Below are positions 1 to 6,321 of a stretch of 6,552 nucleotides of DNA, in pieces. A program made the translations under genes and the position numbers. Each line of letters starts with the position of its first letter. Position 1 is the stretch's first letter. The stretch is from assembly GCA_937901055.1 (NCBI GenBank), contig CALCGO010000591.1, positions 1 through 6,552 of the forward strand. Reading direction: 5' to 3'. The notes under the pieces are model-generated. The model worked only from the letters and a program-made list of their open reading frames with translations. It had not been told where the DNA came from and did no database searches. This DNA is from an uncultured Rhodobacterales bacterium (GTDB lineage Bacteria; Pseudomonadota; Alphaproteobacteria; Rhodobacterales; Rhodobacteraceae).

Positions 1-775
1 TCCGGTGCGGCCCTATTTTGACAGTCATTCAAGGATTGAAAACAGCCTTGATACCCTGATCCCGGATAATGCCAACGCCCCATATGACATGCACGAGTTG
101 GTGCGTAAGCTGGCGGATGAAGGGGATTTCTTTGAAATTCAGAAGGAATTTGCCAAGAATATTCTGACGGGCTTTGTGCGCCTTGAAGGTTCCACCGTTG
201 GTGTTGTGGCTAACCAGCCGATGGTGCTGGCAGGGTGTCTGGACATTGACGCTAGCCGCAAAGCGGCAAGGTTCGTACGGTTCTGCGATGCCTTTGAAAT
301 ACCCATTCTGACGTTGGTTGATGTGCCGGGGTTCTTGCCCGGGACGACGCAGGAATATGGCGGTGTCATCAAGCACGGCGCGAAATTGTTGTTTGCCTAT
401 GGCGAGGCTACGGTGCCAAAGGTTACTGTGATCACTCGTAAAGCTTATGGCGGGGCGTATGACGTTATGGCCTCCAAGCACCTGCGTGGTGATTTCAACT
501 ATGCATGGCCGACAGCCGAGATTGCTGTGATGGGCGCTAAGGGTGCGACAGAGATTATCCACCGATCGGACTTGGGTGACGCAGAAAAAATCGCCGCCCA
601 CACACAAGACTATGAGGATCGCTTCGCCAACCCGTTCGTTGCTGCCGAGCGTGGCTTTATCGACGAGGTTATCATGCCGCGGAACACCCGCGTTCGCGTC
701 GCCCGCGCTTTTGCCAGCCTGCGTAACAAACAGCTTAGCAATCCGTGGAAGAAGCACGACAACATTCCTTTGTGA
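1..775 (+). CDS. pccB: Propionyl-CoA carboxylase beta subunit, 3' part (5'-truncated by window edge)
   Basis: This is the carboxyltransferase subunit of propionyl-CoA carboxylase. It moves CO2 from carboxybiotin on PccA to propionyl-CoA, giving (S)-methylmalonyl-CoA in the cytosol. The reading frame is already open at base 2 and runs to TGA at 773-775, so about 257 residues, roughly the C-terminal half of a ~510-residue protein, are visible. Family hallmarks are QPMVLAGCLD, LVDVPGFLPGT, the YGGVIKHGAKLL stretch, ITRKAYGGAYDVM and AWPTAEIAVMGAKGA, ending in NPWKKHDNIPL. The Asp in GGAYDVM (codon 461-463) matches the position that in Streptomyces PccB favours propionyl- over acetyl-CoA, which supports PCC rather than acetyl-CoA carboxylase. 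The GTG at 5 is an internal codon, not a start. The next gene begins 7 nt downstream, so the two are probably co-transcribed. No frameshift or missing core motif is seen. Confidence 0.97.
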   Translation, partial: PVRPYFDSHSRIENSLDTLIPDNANAPYDMHELVRKLADEGDFFEIQKEFAKNILTGFVRLEGSTVGVVANQPMVLAGCLDIDASRKAARFVRFCDAFEIPILTLVDVPGFLPGTTQEYGGVIKHGAKLLFAYGEATVPKVTVITRKAYGGAYDVMASKHLRGDFNYAWPTAEIAVMGAKGATEIIHRSDLGDAEKIAAHTQDYEDRFANPFVAAERGFIDEVIMPRNTRVRVARAFASLRNKQLSNPWKKHDNIPL

Positions 776-782
776 GGACGAC

Positions 783-1154
783 ATGGCACAACTTTACATG
801 CTTAAGCATCGCGGGTTCCCGGGGCGTATGCCCAGTTCAGACGCGCAATTTACCATTCGACGGCCCGCCACCAAAGGCGTGACGCCGTTGGTTCCGCGCG
901 AACGGTATCGGGATCGCCGTGCAGTTGACCGCAAGGCGGACGAGCTGTTTTTGAAGGCTCTTTGGCAGTATTTCGGCGATGAGCCGTTTGAACGCGGGAA
1001 TCTTGATGCAGGGCGGATCAACTGGTTGTTCGACCGCGAGATCGTTGCTGGCGAAGACCCGTTTGATAATGCGCACTACGAGGCGATGCTGCAGTTGGAT
1101 CTTGACGTAATTCGTAAGAACTTCCCGCAAATCGATCTAGAGGCGGGTTCGTAA
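783..1154 (+). CDS. Uncharacterised 123-aa protein between pccB and pccA
   Basis: I do not recognise a named domain. The start is ATG 783, chosen because GAGG at 774-777, overlapping the pccB stop, lies 5 nt upstream; the longer open frame reaching back into pccB has no such support. The protein is soluble, with no signal peptide, membrane segment or cysteine. It has a basic N-terminal third (MLKHRGFPGRMP, then RERYRDRRAVDRKADE) followed by an aromatic and acidic part (LWQYFGDEPFERGNLDAGR, FDREIVAGEDPFDNAHYEAM) that looks largely helical. The tight spacing after pccB suggests co-expression and perhaps translational coupling. From memory, roseobacter pcc loci often carry a small hypothetical gene here, but I could not check this by search. 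A role linked to carboxylase assembly or regulation is only guilt by association. It does not resemble biotin protein ligase, methylmalonyl-CoA epimerase or MeaB. Confidence 0.88.
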   Translation: MAQLYMLKHRGFPGRMPSSDAQFTIRRPATKGVTPLVPRERYRDRRAVDRKADELFLKALWQYFGDEPFERGNLDAGRINWLFDREIVAGEDPFDNAHYEAMLQLDLDVIRKNFPQIDLEAGS

Positions 1155-1221
1155 TGCTTCTGGATAGGTGGAAAACCGCTTGCGCGAAACTTCATGTAGC
1201 GATGGATTCTAATTGCGGCTA

Positions 1222-1249
1222 CGATACTGCAGTATCGGGCGGGGGATAC
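1222..1249 (+). promoter_or_regulatory. Perfect 16-bp palindrome plus third half-site upstream of the lipoprotein gene
   Basis: CGATACTGCAGTATCG at 1222-1237 equals its own reverse complement. A further GATAC lies at 1245-1249, exactly 22 bp (two helical turns) after the GATAC at 1223-1227. The element sits 30-57 nt before the lipoprotein ATG, in the only sizeable non-coding gap between pccB and pccA. It could be a repressor or activator operator with an extra half-site. Alternatively, in RNA it could form a short hairpin with a 6-bp stem and TGCA loop. I found no convincing -35/-10 pair near it. Function is inferred from symmetry and position only. Confidence 0.4.
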
Positions 1250-1266
1250 CGTCGACCAAGAAATAC

Positions 1267-1271
1267 AGGAG
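1267..1271 (+). promoter_or_regulatory. Ribosome binding site of the lipoprotein gene
   Basis: AGGAG (extended AGGAGAA) lies 7 nt before ATG 1279. It fixes that codon as the start, rather than the in-frame TTG at 1213, and the resulting protein begins with a proper lipoprotein signal peptide. Confidence 0.8.
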
Positions 1272-1278
1272 AAGTAAA

Positions 1279-1476
1279 ATGCATAAAAAGTTCATTGCTC
1301 TCGCATTGGCGGCAATCGTTTTGTCAGGATGTGACACTTACAACCAAAGCCTCGGGCTTGGTGCTGGGCTCGGTGCTGCTGGAGCGGCATTGGTCGGCGG
1401 AGATGTCCTCGCGGGGGCAGCAATTGGCACTGTGGGCGCTATCGCCTGTGAAGAAGGCTACATCTGTAACAACTAG
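1279..1476 (+). CDS. Small glycine-rich lipoprotein (65 aa)
   Basis: The protein has a textbook type II signal peptide: two lysines (K3, K4), a hydrophobic core, and lipobox LSGC at residues 15-18, so the mature protein is predicted to be lipidated on Cys18 and 48 residues long. Asp follows the lipidated Cys; in E. coli this favours retention in the inner membrane, though the rule is less certain in alphaproteobacteria. Residues 25-56 are almost all Gly, Ala, Leu, Val and Ile with GxxxG spacings (G28/G32, G46/G50), a glycine-zipper pattern that could pack or insert in membrane. Cys57 and Cys63 could form a disulfide in the periplasm. ATG 1279 has a strong Shine-Dalgarno. No catalytic motif is present, so the role may be structural or envelope-stress related; this is inference. 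A terminator 40 nt downstream ends its transcript. Confidence 0.9.
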   Translation: MHKKFIALALAAIVLSGCDTYNQSLGLGAGLGAAGAALVGGDVLAGAAIGTVGAIACEEGYICNN

Positions 1477-1487
1477 TCGACTACACG

Positions 1488-1503
1488 CTGCGCCAACGCG
1501 CAG
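1488..1503 (+). repeat. Short inverted repeat after the lipoprotein stop
   Basis: CTGCGC (1488-1493) and GCGCAG (1498-1503) are perfect 6-bp arms around the loop CAAC, forming a GC-rich hairpin 12 nt after the TAG. Only TTT follows, so alone it would be a weak terminator. It lies 13 nt before the main terminator stem and may act as an mRNA 3'-end stabiliser or a helper hairpin. Confidence 0.45.
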
Positions 1504-1516
1504 TTTCGAAATTATC

Positions 1517-1550
1517 AAAGGGATGCTGCCTGCGCGCCGCATCCCTTTTT
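1517..1550 (+). terminator. Rho-independent terminator between the lipoprotein gene and pccA
   Basis: The arms AAAGGGATGC (1517-1526) and GCATCCCTTT (1539-1548) are perfectly complementary over 10 bp, with a 12-nt loop. The descending arm runs straight into TTTTT (1546-1550), then GTTTGT. This is a strong intrinsic terminator for plus-strand transcripts arriving from pccB and the lipoprotein gene. It ends only 29 nt before the pccA start, leaving little room for a separate pccA promoter, so pccA probably depends on partial read-through or on a promoter overlapping the hairpins. Confidence 0.85.
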
Positions 1551-1579
1551 GTTTGTCTAAAGCATAGACGGGGAAAACC

Positions 1580-3580
1580 ATGTTCAAGAAAATTCTGATC
1601 GCAAACCGTGGCGAAATCGCCTGTCGTGTTATCAAAACTGCAAAGTTGATGGGTATCAAAACGGTGGCGGTGTATTCCGACGCTGACAAGAACGCCTTGC
1701 ACGTAAGTATGGCGGACGAAGCAGTGCATATCGGCCCGCCTGCCGCCAACCAATCCTATATCGTGATCGACAAGATCATGGATGCCATCAAGCAAACTGG
1801 GGCCGAAGCGGTACACCCGGGTTATGGTTTCCTGTCCGAAAACCCGAAATTCGCCGAGGCTCTTGAGGCCGCTGGCGTTGCTTTCATCGGACCACCAGTT
1901 GGTGCGATTCAAGCGATGGGCGACAAGATTACGTCTAAAAAGCTGGCGAAGGAATCCGGGGTTACCACTGTTCCTGGATACATGGGCTTGATCGAGGACG
2001 CGGAAGAAGCCGTTAAGATTTCCAATGAGGTTGGCTATCCGGTGATGATTAAGGCGTCGGCTGGTGGCGGTGGTAAGGGCATGCGGATCGCTTGGAATGA
2101 CGAGGAAGCGCGCGAAGGCTTCCAATCTTCCAAGAACGAAGCGGCGGCATCATTTGGCGATGACCGGATTTTCATTGAAAAGTTTATCACCCAACCCCGC
2201 CATATCGAAATTCAGGTGCTGGGCGACAAGCACGGCAACTGCGTTTATCTGAACGAACGGGAGTGTTCCATTCAGCGTCGCCAGCAAAAGGTGATCGAGG
2301 AGGCTCCGTCGCCGTTTCTGAATGAAGAAACCCGCGCGGCGATGGGTGCACAGTCCGTGGCGCTTGCACAGGCCGTCGATTATTGTTCGGCAGGGACGGT
2401 GGAATTCATCGTGGATTCTGAATCGAATTTCTACTTCCTTGAGATGAACACCCGCCTGCAAGTTGAACATCCTGTGACCGAACTGATCACCGGCATTGAC
2501 CTCGTGGAACAGATGATCCGCGTTGCATATGGCGAGAAGCTTTCGATGCAGCAGTCTGACATCGGCATCAACGGTTGGTCTATCGAAAGCCGTCTCTATG
2601 CCGAAGACCCGTATCGCAACTTCCTGCCCTCCATTGGACGTTTGTCACGATATCGCCCACCTGCGGAAATGGCGGATGATACCCGCGCCGTAAGAAACGA
2701 CACTGGCGTTTACGAGGGTGGCGAAATATCCATGTATTACGATCCGATGATCGCCAAGTTATGCACGTGGGCGCCTGACCGTGCGACTGCGATTGCGGAA
2801 ATGCGCCACGCGCTCGATGAATTTGAGTTAGAGGGCATTGGCCACAACCTACCATTCCTGTCTGCCGTGATGGATCATGAAAGGTTCGTAACTGGCAACA
2901 TCTCTACCGCGTTTATCGAGGAAGAGTACCCCGAAGGTTTCGAGGGTGCGGTTTTATCCGAAGACATATTGAAACAATTGGCGGCGGGAGCCTCTGCGAT
3001 GCACCGTGTTTCCGAAATCCGTGCGGCGCGGGTGTCTGGCCGGATGGATAACCATGAACGCGAAGTAGGTACGGATTTCGTGATCTCGCTTGGTGGTGTT
3101 GATCTGCCGGTGAAAGTTGCTGCGGACCGTGATGGTTCCACTGTGGAATTCGCAGATGGGACGAGCCACCGTGTGATGTCTGACTGGAAACCCGGCGAGG
3201 GTTTGGTGCATCTAGATGTGTCTGGCGAGGCGGTTATTGCCAAGGTCGGCCAGATTTCCGGAGGGTTCCGGATGCGTCATCGCGGTGCGGATTTGAGCGT
3301 CATCATTCGCACGCCGCGCCTGTTTGAACCTTCCAAACACATGATCGAAAAACTGCCACCGGACACGTCGAAACTGTTACTTTGCCCGATGCCGGGCCTG
3401 ATCGTTTCAATGGCTGTAGAAGTCGGTGACGAAGTTCAGGAAGGCCAAGTGCTTTGTACAGTCGAAGCCATGAAAATGGAAAACGTTTTGCGGGCAGAGA
3501 AGAAATCTGTGGTGACGAAGGTCAATGCTGCCGCTGGTGATAGTCTGGCGGTTGACGATGTTATCATGGAGTTCGAATAG
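1580..3580 (+). CDS. pccA: Propionyl-CoA carboxylase alpha subunit (biotin carboxylase plus biotin carrier)
   Basis: PccA carboxylates its own biotin using ATP and bicarbonate, then presents it to PccB. At 666 residues it has the usual length and all domains in order. The biotin carboxylase domain spans about 1-450, with the N-terminal FKKILIANRGEIACRV, the ATP-grasp glycine loop GGGGKG at 162-167, and the active-site run E288, N290, R292, Q294, V295, E296 plus R338, numbered almost as in E. coli AccC. A region around 480-590 corresponds to the BT domain that contacts the beta subunit. The C-terminal biotinyl domain has EAMKMEN with biotin-accepting Lys632, 34 residues from the end. ATG 1580 has a modest GGGGA ribosome site (1570-1574), and MFKKILIANRGEIA is the family's normal N-terminus. 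Crystal structures of PCC were solved with subunits from Ruegeria and Roseobacter, likely relatives. The protein appears fully functional. Confidence 0.98.
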   Translation: MFKKILIANRGEIACRVIKTAKLMGIKTVAVYSDADKNALHVSMADEAVHIGPPAANQSYIVIDKIMDAIKQTGAEAVHPGYGFLSENPKFAEALEAAGVAFIGPPVGAIQAMGDKITSKKLAKESGVTTVPGYMGLIEDAEEAVKISNEVGYPVMIKASAGGGGKGMRIAWNDEEAREGFQSSKNEAAASFGDDRIFIEKFITQPRHIEIQVLGDKHGNCVYLNERECSIQRRQQKVIEEAPSPFLNEETRAAMGAQSVALAQAVDYCSAGTVEFIVDSESNFYFLEMNTRLQVEHPVTELITGIDLVEQMIRVAYGEKLSMQQSDIGINGWSIESRLYAEDPYRNFLPSIGRLSRYRPPAEMADDTRAVRNDTGVYEGGEISMYYDPMIAKLCTWAPDRATAIAEMRHALDEFELEGIGHNLPFLSAVMDHERFVTGNISTAFIEEEYPEGFEGAVLSEDILKQLAAGASAMHRVSEIRAARVSGRMDNHEREVGTDFVISLGGVDLPVKVAADRDGSTVEFADGTSHRVMSDWKPGEGLVHLDVSGEAVIAKVGQISGGFRMRHRGADLSVIIRTPRLFEPSKHMIEKLPPDTSKLLLCPMPGLIVSMAVEVGDEVQEGQVLCTVEAMKMENVLRAEKKSVVTKVNAAAGDSLAVDDVIMEFE

Positions 3581-3637
3581 ACCGATGTTCGCAGATCTGA
3601 ATATCATCCGGACGAATGATGTAGGGTTGGAAACACC

Positions 3638-4036
3638 TTACAAGCGGTCGATCTCGTCTTTTCGAATTGGCAGCTTGTCAATCGCACGAGACAACTCGCG
3701 CGGGGTCCACGGTGTGGATTTTCGCAAGACTACATTTCCTTCTTTGTCCAGAAGAACGATGGTAAATTCATATGGTCTTAGGCGTTCGCGAAGCGGCCCA
3801 TATGCGCTTACGTCGGTGTCGGTAAGAACAACAACGTCGCGTTCTTCCAACACATCCGGATCTTCCGCGAGCATTTCCATTTGCAGAACAAACCGCGGAT
3901 CAAATGGAGATTCAGCAAAAATAACCAGCGGGCGCGCAACCCACTTATATTCCGCAAGCGGATCGGTTGCTTCTTGTGCCACGGTGAAAACCGCGAAGAG
4001 CGAAAACAACAAGGTTAGTAAACTGAATTTACGCAT
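3638..4036 (-). CDS. Secreted DUF4174-type protein (132 aa)
   Basis: Read on the minus strand from ATG 4034-4036 to TAA 3638-3640. Residues 1-20 (MRKFSLLTLLFSLFAVFTVA) form a Sec signal peptide, probably cleaved after Ala20; there is no lipobox. The mature part resembles DUF4174 in its pattern: LAEYKWVARPLVIFA near the start, a Q-x-x-x-L helix, ERDVVVLTDTD, LRERLRPYEFTIVLLDKEGNVVLRK, then ELSRAIDKLPIRKDEI at the end. That layout suggests a thioredoxin-like alpha/beta fold, but the protein has no cysteine, so it cannot be a thiol oxidoreductase. The family assignment is from memory of the consensus. The gene converges on pccA with a 57-nt gap that lacks a clear terminator, and diverges from the mutase gene. 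Its function is unknown; location in the periplasm is likely. Confidence 0.88.
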   Translation of the reverse strand: MRKFSLLTLLFSLFAVFTVAQEATDPLAEYKWVARPLVIFAESPFDPRFVLQMEMLAEDPDVLEERDVVVLTDTDVSAYGPLRERLRPYEFTIVLLDKEGNVVLRKSTPWTPRELSRAIDKLPIRKDEIDRL

Positions 4037-4040
4037 AATT

Positions 4041-4045
4041 CCTCC
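4041..4045 (-). promoter_or_regulatory. Ribosome binding site of the DUF4174-type gene
   Basis: On the minus strand GGAGG stands 4 nt before the ATG at 4034-4036. It selects this start over the upstream in-frame ATGs at 4064-4066 and 4058-4060, which would put ten or eight non-signal residues before the signal peptide. Confidence 0.75.
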
Positions 4046-4086
4046 GGTTCCCCAAGACATAAGCACTTACCTAGTAGATTCTAATA

Positions 4087-4117
4087 GCTGCGGCAGAACT
4101 TTCCGTCATTCCGCAGC
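4087..4117. promoter_or_regulatory. Inverted repeat in the divergent intergenic region
   Basis: GCTGCGG (4087-4093) and CCGCAGC (4111-4117) are perfect 7-bp arms separated by 17 nt, giving 24 bp between equivalent arm positions. The dyad lies between the minus-strand DUF4174-type gene and the mutase gene, where promoters for both must lie. No T-run follows on either strand, so it is not a terminator. It may be a binding site for a dimeric regulator. On the minus strand a -10-like TAGAAT (4078-4083) sits beside it, but no matching -35 was found. Confidence 0.35.
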
Positions 4118-4120
4118 GTT

Positions 4121-4138
4121 ATCCCGAATTAATCCCGA
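4121..4138 (+). promoter_or_regulatory. Direct repeat ATCCCGA x2, 11-bp period, upstream of the mutase gene
   Basis: ATCCCGA occurs at 4121-4127 and again at 4132-4138, 11 bp apart (about one helical turn), 33-50 nt before the mutase ATG. Tandem sites on one DNA face suit an activator or a dimeric repressor near a promoter. It does not match the TTTGCAAA-type motif I recall for the PccR regulator of Rhodobacter. Regulatory function is inference. Confidence 0.3.
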
Positions 4139-4170
4139 TTTGCACCTCAGAAACGATAGTGAGACACGCC

Positions 4171-6300
4171 ATGAGCAATAATTCTGACGACTGGAAAAAC
4201 CTCGCTGAAAAAGAACTTCGAGGCCGTCCGCTTGATGATTTGACGTGGGACACACCCGAAGGGATCGCCGTTAAGCCGGTTTATACTGCGGATGATCTGG
4301 ACGGGGTTGAACACCTTGGCGGAATGCCCGGAATTGCACCATATACGCGCGGCCCGCGTGGCACGATGTACGCTGGGCGACCTTGGACGATCCGGCAGTA
4401 CGCGGGGTTTTCCACCGCTGAGGAAAGCAATGCTTTTTATCGTAAAGGTCTGGCTGCGGGCCAAAAGGGTGTGTCCGTCGCATTCGATCTGGCGACGCAT
4501 CGCGGTTATGACAGTGACCATCCGCGTGTGGTTGGCGATGTTGGCAAGGCCGGTGTGGCGATTGACAGCGTCGAGGATATGAAAATTCTTTTCGATGGTA
4601 TTCCGCTGGATAAAATGTCAGTTTCGATGACGATGAACGGGGCTGTTATTCCGATTTTGGCCAGCTTTATTGTCGCGGGCGAGGAACAGGGCGTTGACCG
4701 TGCTGCACTAACCGGAACGATTCAAAACGACGTTTTGAAGGAATTCATGGTCCGCAACACGTATATTTATCCGCCTGAACCGTCGATGCGGATCGTCTCG
4801 GATATCATCAAGTTTACCTCGCAGGAAATGCCGAAGTTCAACTCGATTTCGATTTCTGGTTATCACATGCAAGAAGCCGGTGCGAATTTGGTTCAAGAGC
4901 TGGCGTTCACGCTGGCGGATGGTAAGGAATACGTGAAGGCCGCGATTGCGTCGGGTATGGATGTGGATGCGTTTGCTGGACGTTTGTCGTTCTTCTTTGC
5001 GATCGGTATGAACTTCTTTATGGAATCCGCGAAGCTTCGTGCGGCACGTCTGTTGTGGTCGCGGATCATGGCGGAATTTGAGCCGAAGAAACCGCAATCG
5101 TCGATGCTACGGACGCATTGTCAAACCTCGGGCGTTAGCCTTCAGGAACAGGACCCGTACAACAACATTATTCGTACGGCCTTTGAAGCGATGTCAGCAG
5201 CGCTGGGGGGCACACAATCGTTGCACACCAACTCGTTTGACGAGGCGATTGCGCTGCCTACGGAGTTTTCCGCGCGGATCGCGCGAAATACGCAGTTGAT
5301 TTTGCAAAACGAGACGGGTGTTACCAACGTGGTCGATCCGCTGGCGGGGTCTTATTATGTTGAAAGCCTGACCAAAGAACTAGCGGATGAGGCGTGGAAG
5401 CTGATTTGCGAAGTCGATGAAATTGGCGGTATGACCAAGGCTGTGGCCACCGGCATGCCGAAGTTGCGGATCGAAGAAGCCGCGGCGCGCAAGCAGGCGG
5501 CGGTCGACAAAGGCGATGATGTAATCGTTGGGGTGAACAAGTTCCGTCTTGAACAAGAAGATCCGATTGAAATTCGTGAAATTGACAACTCTCAGGTGCG
5601 CGAGTCGCAGATAAAACGCCTGAATAGTATTCGAGAGTCGCGCGATACGGCGGCCTGTGAAAACGCGCTTGCGGCGCTTGAGCTCGGGGCTGCATCAGAT
5701 GGAAACCTGTTGGAGCTAGCGATTGATGCCGCGCGGGCACGGGCAACCGTTGGCGAGATTTCTGCCGCGATGGAGACGGTTTTTGGGCGTCACAGTGCCG
5801 AAGTCAAAACCCTTTCCGGCGTGTACGGTGATGCCTATGAAGGCGATGAAGGGTTTGCGAAAATTCAGCAGGACGTGCAAGATTTTGCCAAAATCGAGGG
5901 GCGTCATCCGCGTATGCTTGTCGTAAAAATGGGGCAGGACGGGCATGACCGTGGCGCCAAAGTCATTGCCACGGCGTTTGCCGATATTGGGTTTGACGTT
6001 AGCGTTGGTCCTTTGTTCCAAACTCCTGAAGAAGCGGCACAGGATGCCGTTGACAAAGGTGTGCATGTAATTGGAATTTCGTCGCAGGCGGCGGGTCACA
6101 AGACCTTGGCGCCACAGCTGGTCGAGGCACTGAAGGCTGCTGGCGGTGGTGAAATCATGGTGATTTGTGGCGGGGTGATTCCGCAGCAAGATTATGACTT
6201 CCTGTATGAACATGGAATCAAAGCGATTTTCGGCCCGGGTACGAATATTCCCGATGCCGCGGACAAAGTTTTGCGACTTATCCGGCGGACAAATTATTGA
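4171..6300 (+). CDS. scpA: Methylmalonyl-CoA mutase, adenosylcobalamin-dependent
   Basis: The enzyme rearranges (R)-methylmalonyl-CoA to succinyl-CoA through a radical started by adenosylcobalamin, finishing propionate assimilation. The 709 residues comprise an N-terminal substrate-binding barrel (about 40-400), a linker, and a C-terminal B12 domain (about 578-709). Visible key residues, with Propionibacterium shermanii numbers: Tyr76 in RQYAGFSTAEESN (Tyr89), Arg195 (Arg207), His232 in SGYHMQEAGA (His244), and Lys586, Asp590, His592 in KMGQDGHDRG (Lys604, Asp608, cobalt ligand His610). RQYAGFS separates it from ethylmalonyl-CoA mutase, which these bacteria also carry and which I recall having YAGHS. 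It is a single-chain form, like other alphaproteobacterial mutases. ATG 4171 is preferred, with a weak GTGAG site (4159-4163) before it; the GTG at 4159 is an alternative adding four residues. Also called mcm or mcmA. Confidence 0.97.
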   Translation: MSNNSDDWKNLAEKELRGRPLDDLTWDTPEGIAVKPVYTADDLDGVEHLGGMPGIAPYTRGPRGTMYAGRPWTIRQYAGFSTAEESNAFYRKGLAAGQKGVSVAFDLATHRGYDSDHPRVVGDVGKAGVAIDSVEDMKILFDGIPLDKMSVSMTMNGAVIPILASFIVAGEEQGVDRAALTGTIQNDVLKEFMVRNTYIYPPEPSMRIVSDIIKFTSQEMPKFNSISISGYHMQEAGANLVQELAFTLADGKEYVKAAIASGMDVDAFAGRLSFFFAIGMNFFMESAKLRAARLLWSRIMAEFEPKKPQSSMLRTHCQTSGVSLQEQDPYNNIIRTAFEAMSAALGGTQSLHTNSFDEAIALPTEFSARIARNTQLILQNETGVTNVVDPLAGSYYVESLTKELADEAWKLICEVDEIGGMTKAVATGMPKLRIEEAAARKQAAVDKGDDVIVGVNKFRLEQEDPIEIREIDNSQVRESQIKRLNSIRESRDTAACENALAALELGAASDGNLLELAIDAARARATVGEISAAMETVFGRHSAEVKTLSGVYGDAYEGDEGFAKIQQDVQDFAKIEGRHPRMLVVKMGQDGHDRGAKVIATAFADIGFDVSVGPLFQTPEEAAQDAVDKGVHVIGISSQAAGHKTLAPQLVEALKAAGGGEIMVICGGVIPQQDYDFLYEHGIKAIFGPGTNIPDAADKVLRLIRRTNY

Positions 6301-6321
6301 AACAGTTCCAGCCTTTTCGAC

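Noticed and set aside
1180..1213. TTGCGC (1180-1185) with ATTCTA or TCTAAT as a promoter for the lipoprotein gene
   Set aside because: Spacers are 20-22 nt and the -10 matches are poor, so no sigma70 promoter can be supported.
1154..1567. Open frame of 137 codons starting in the TAATG overlap after the unknown gene
   Set aside because: It overlaps the well-supported lipoprotein gene and the terminator in another frame, has no ribosome site of its own beyond the overlap, and its Cys/Trp/Arg/Ser-rich composition looks like a shadow frame.
3603..3620. ATCAT/ATGAT inverted repeat in the convergent gap after pccA
   Set aside because: The 5-bp AT-rich stem is weak and there is no T-run on either strand, so it is not a credible terminator.
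4037..4066. Ten-residue N-terminal extension of the DUF4174-type protein from ATG 4064-4066
   Set aside because: It would bury the strong GGAGG site inside the gene and put ten non-signal residues before a proper signal peptide that starts at 4036.
4159..4161. GTG as alternative mutase start
   Set aside because: It adds only MRHA before the ATG and lies inside the best available ribosome site for ATG 4171, so the ATG is preferred, though the choice is not certain.
3525..4181. Plus-strand open frame of 218 codons between pccA and the mutase gene
   Set aside because: It overlaps the pccA end and lies opposite the DUF4174-type gene, and its Ser/Arg/Thr-rich translation shows no domain. The minus-strand gene has a signal peptide and strong ribosome site.
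5301..5308. TTTGCAAA, half of the PccR-type regulator motif
   Set aside because: It is a single copy inside mutase coding sequence (encoding LQN), with no second copy 4 nt away, so it is most likely chance.
4171..6300. Ethylmalonyl-CoA mutase as an alternative identity
   Set aside because: The RQYAGFSTAEESN motif and the overall residue pattern follow methylmalonyl-CoA mutase, and the gene lies beside pccA/pccB.
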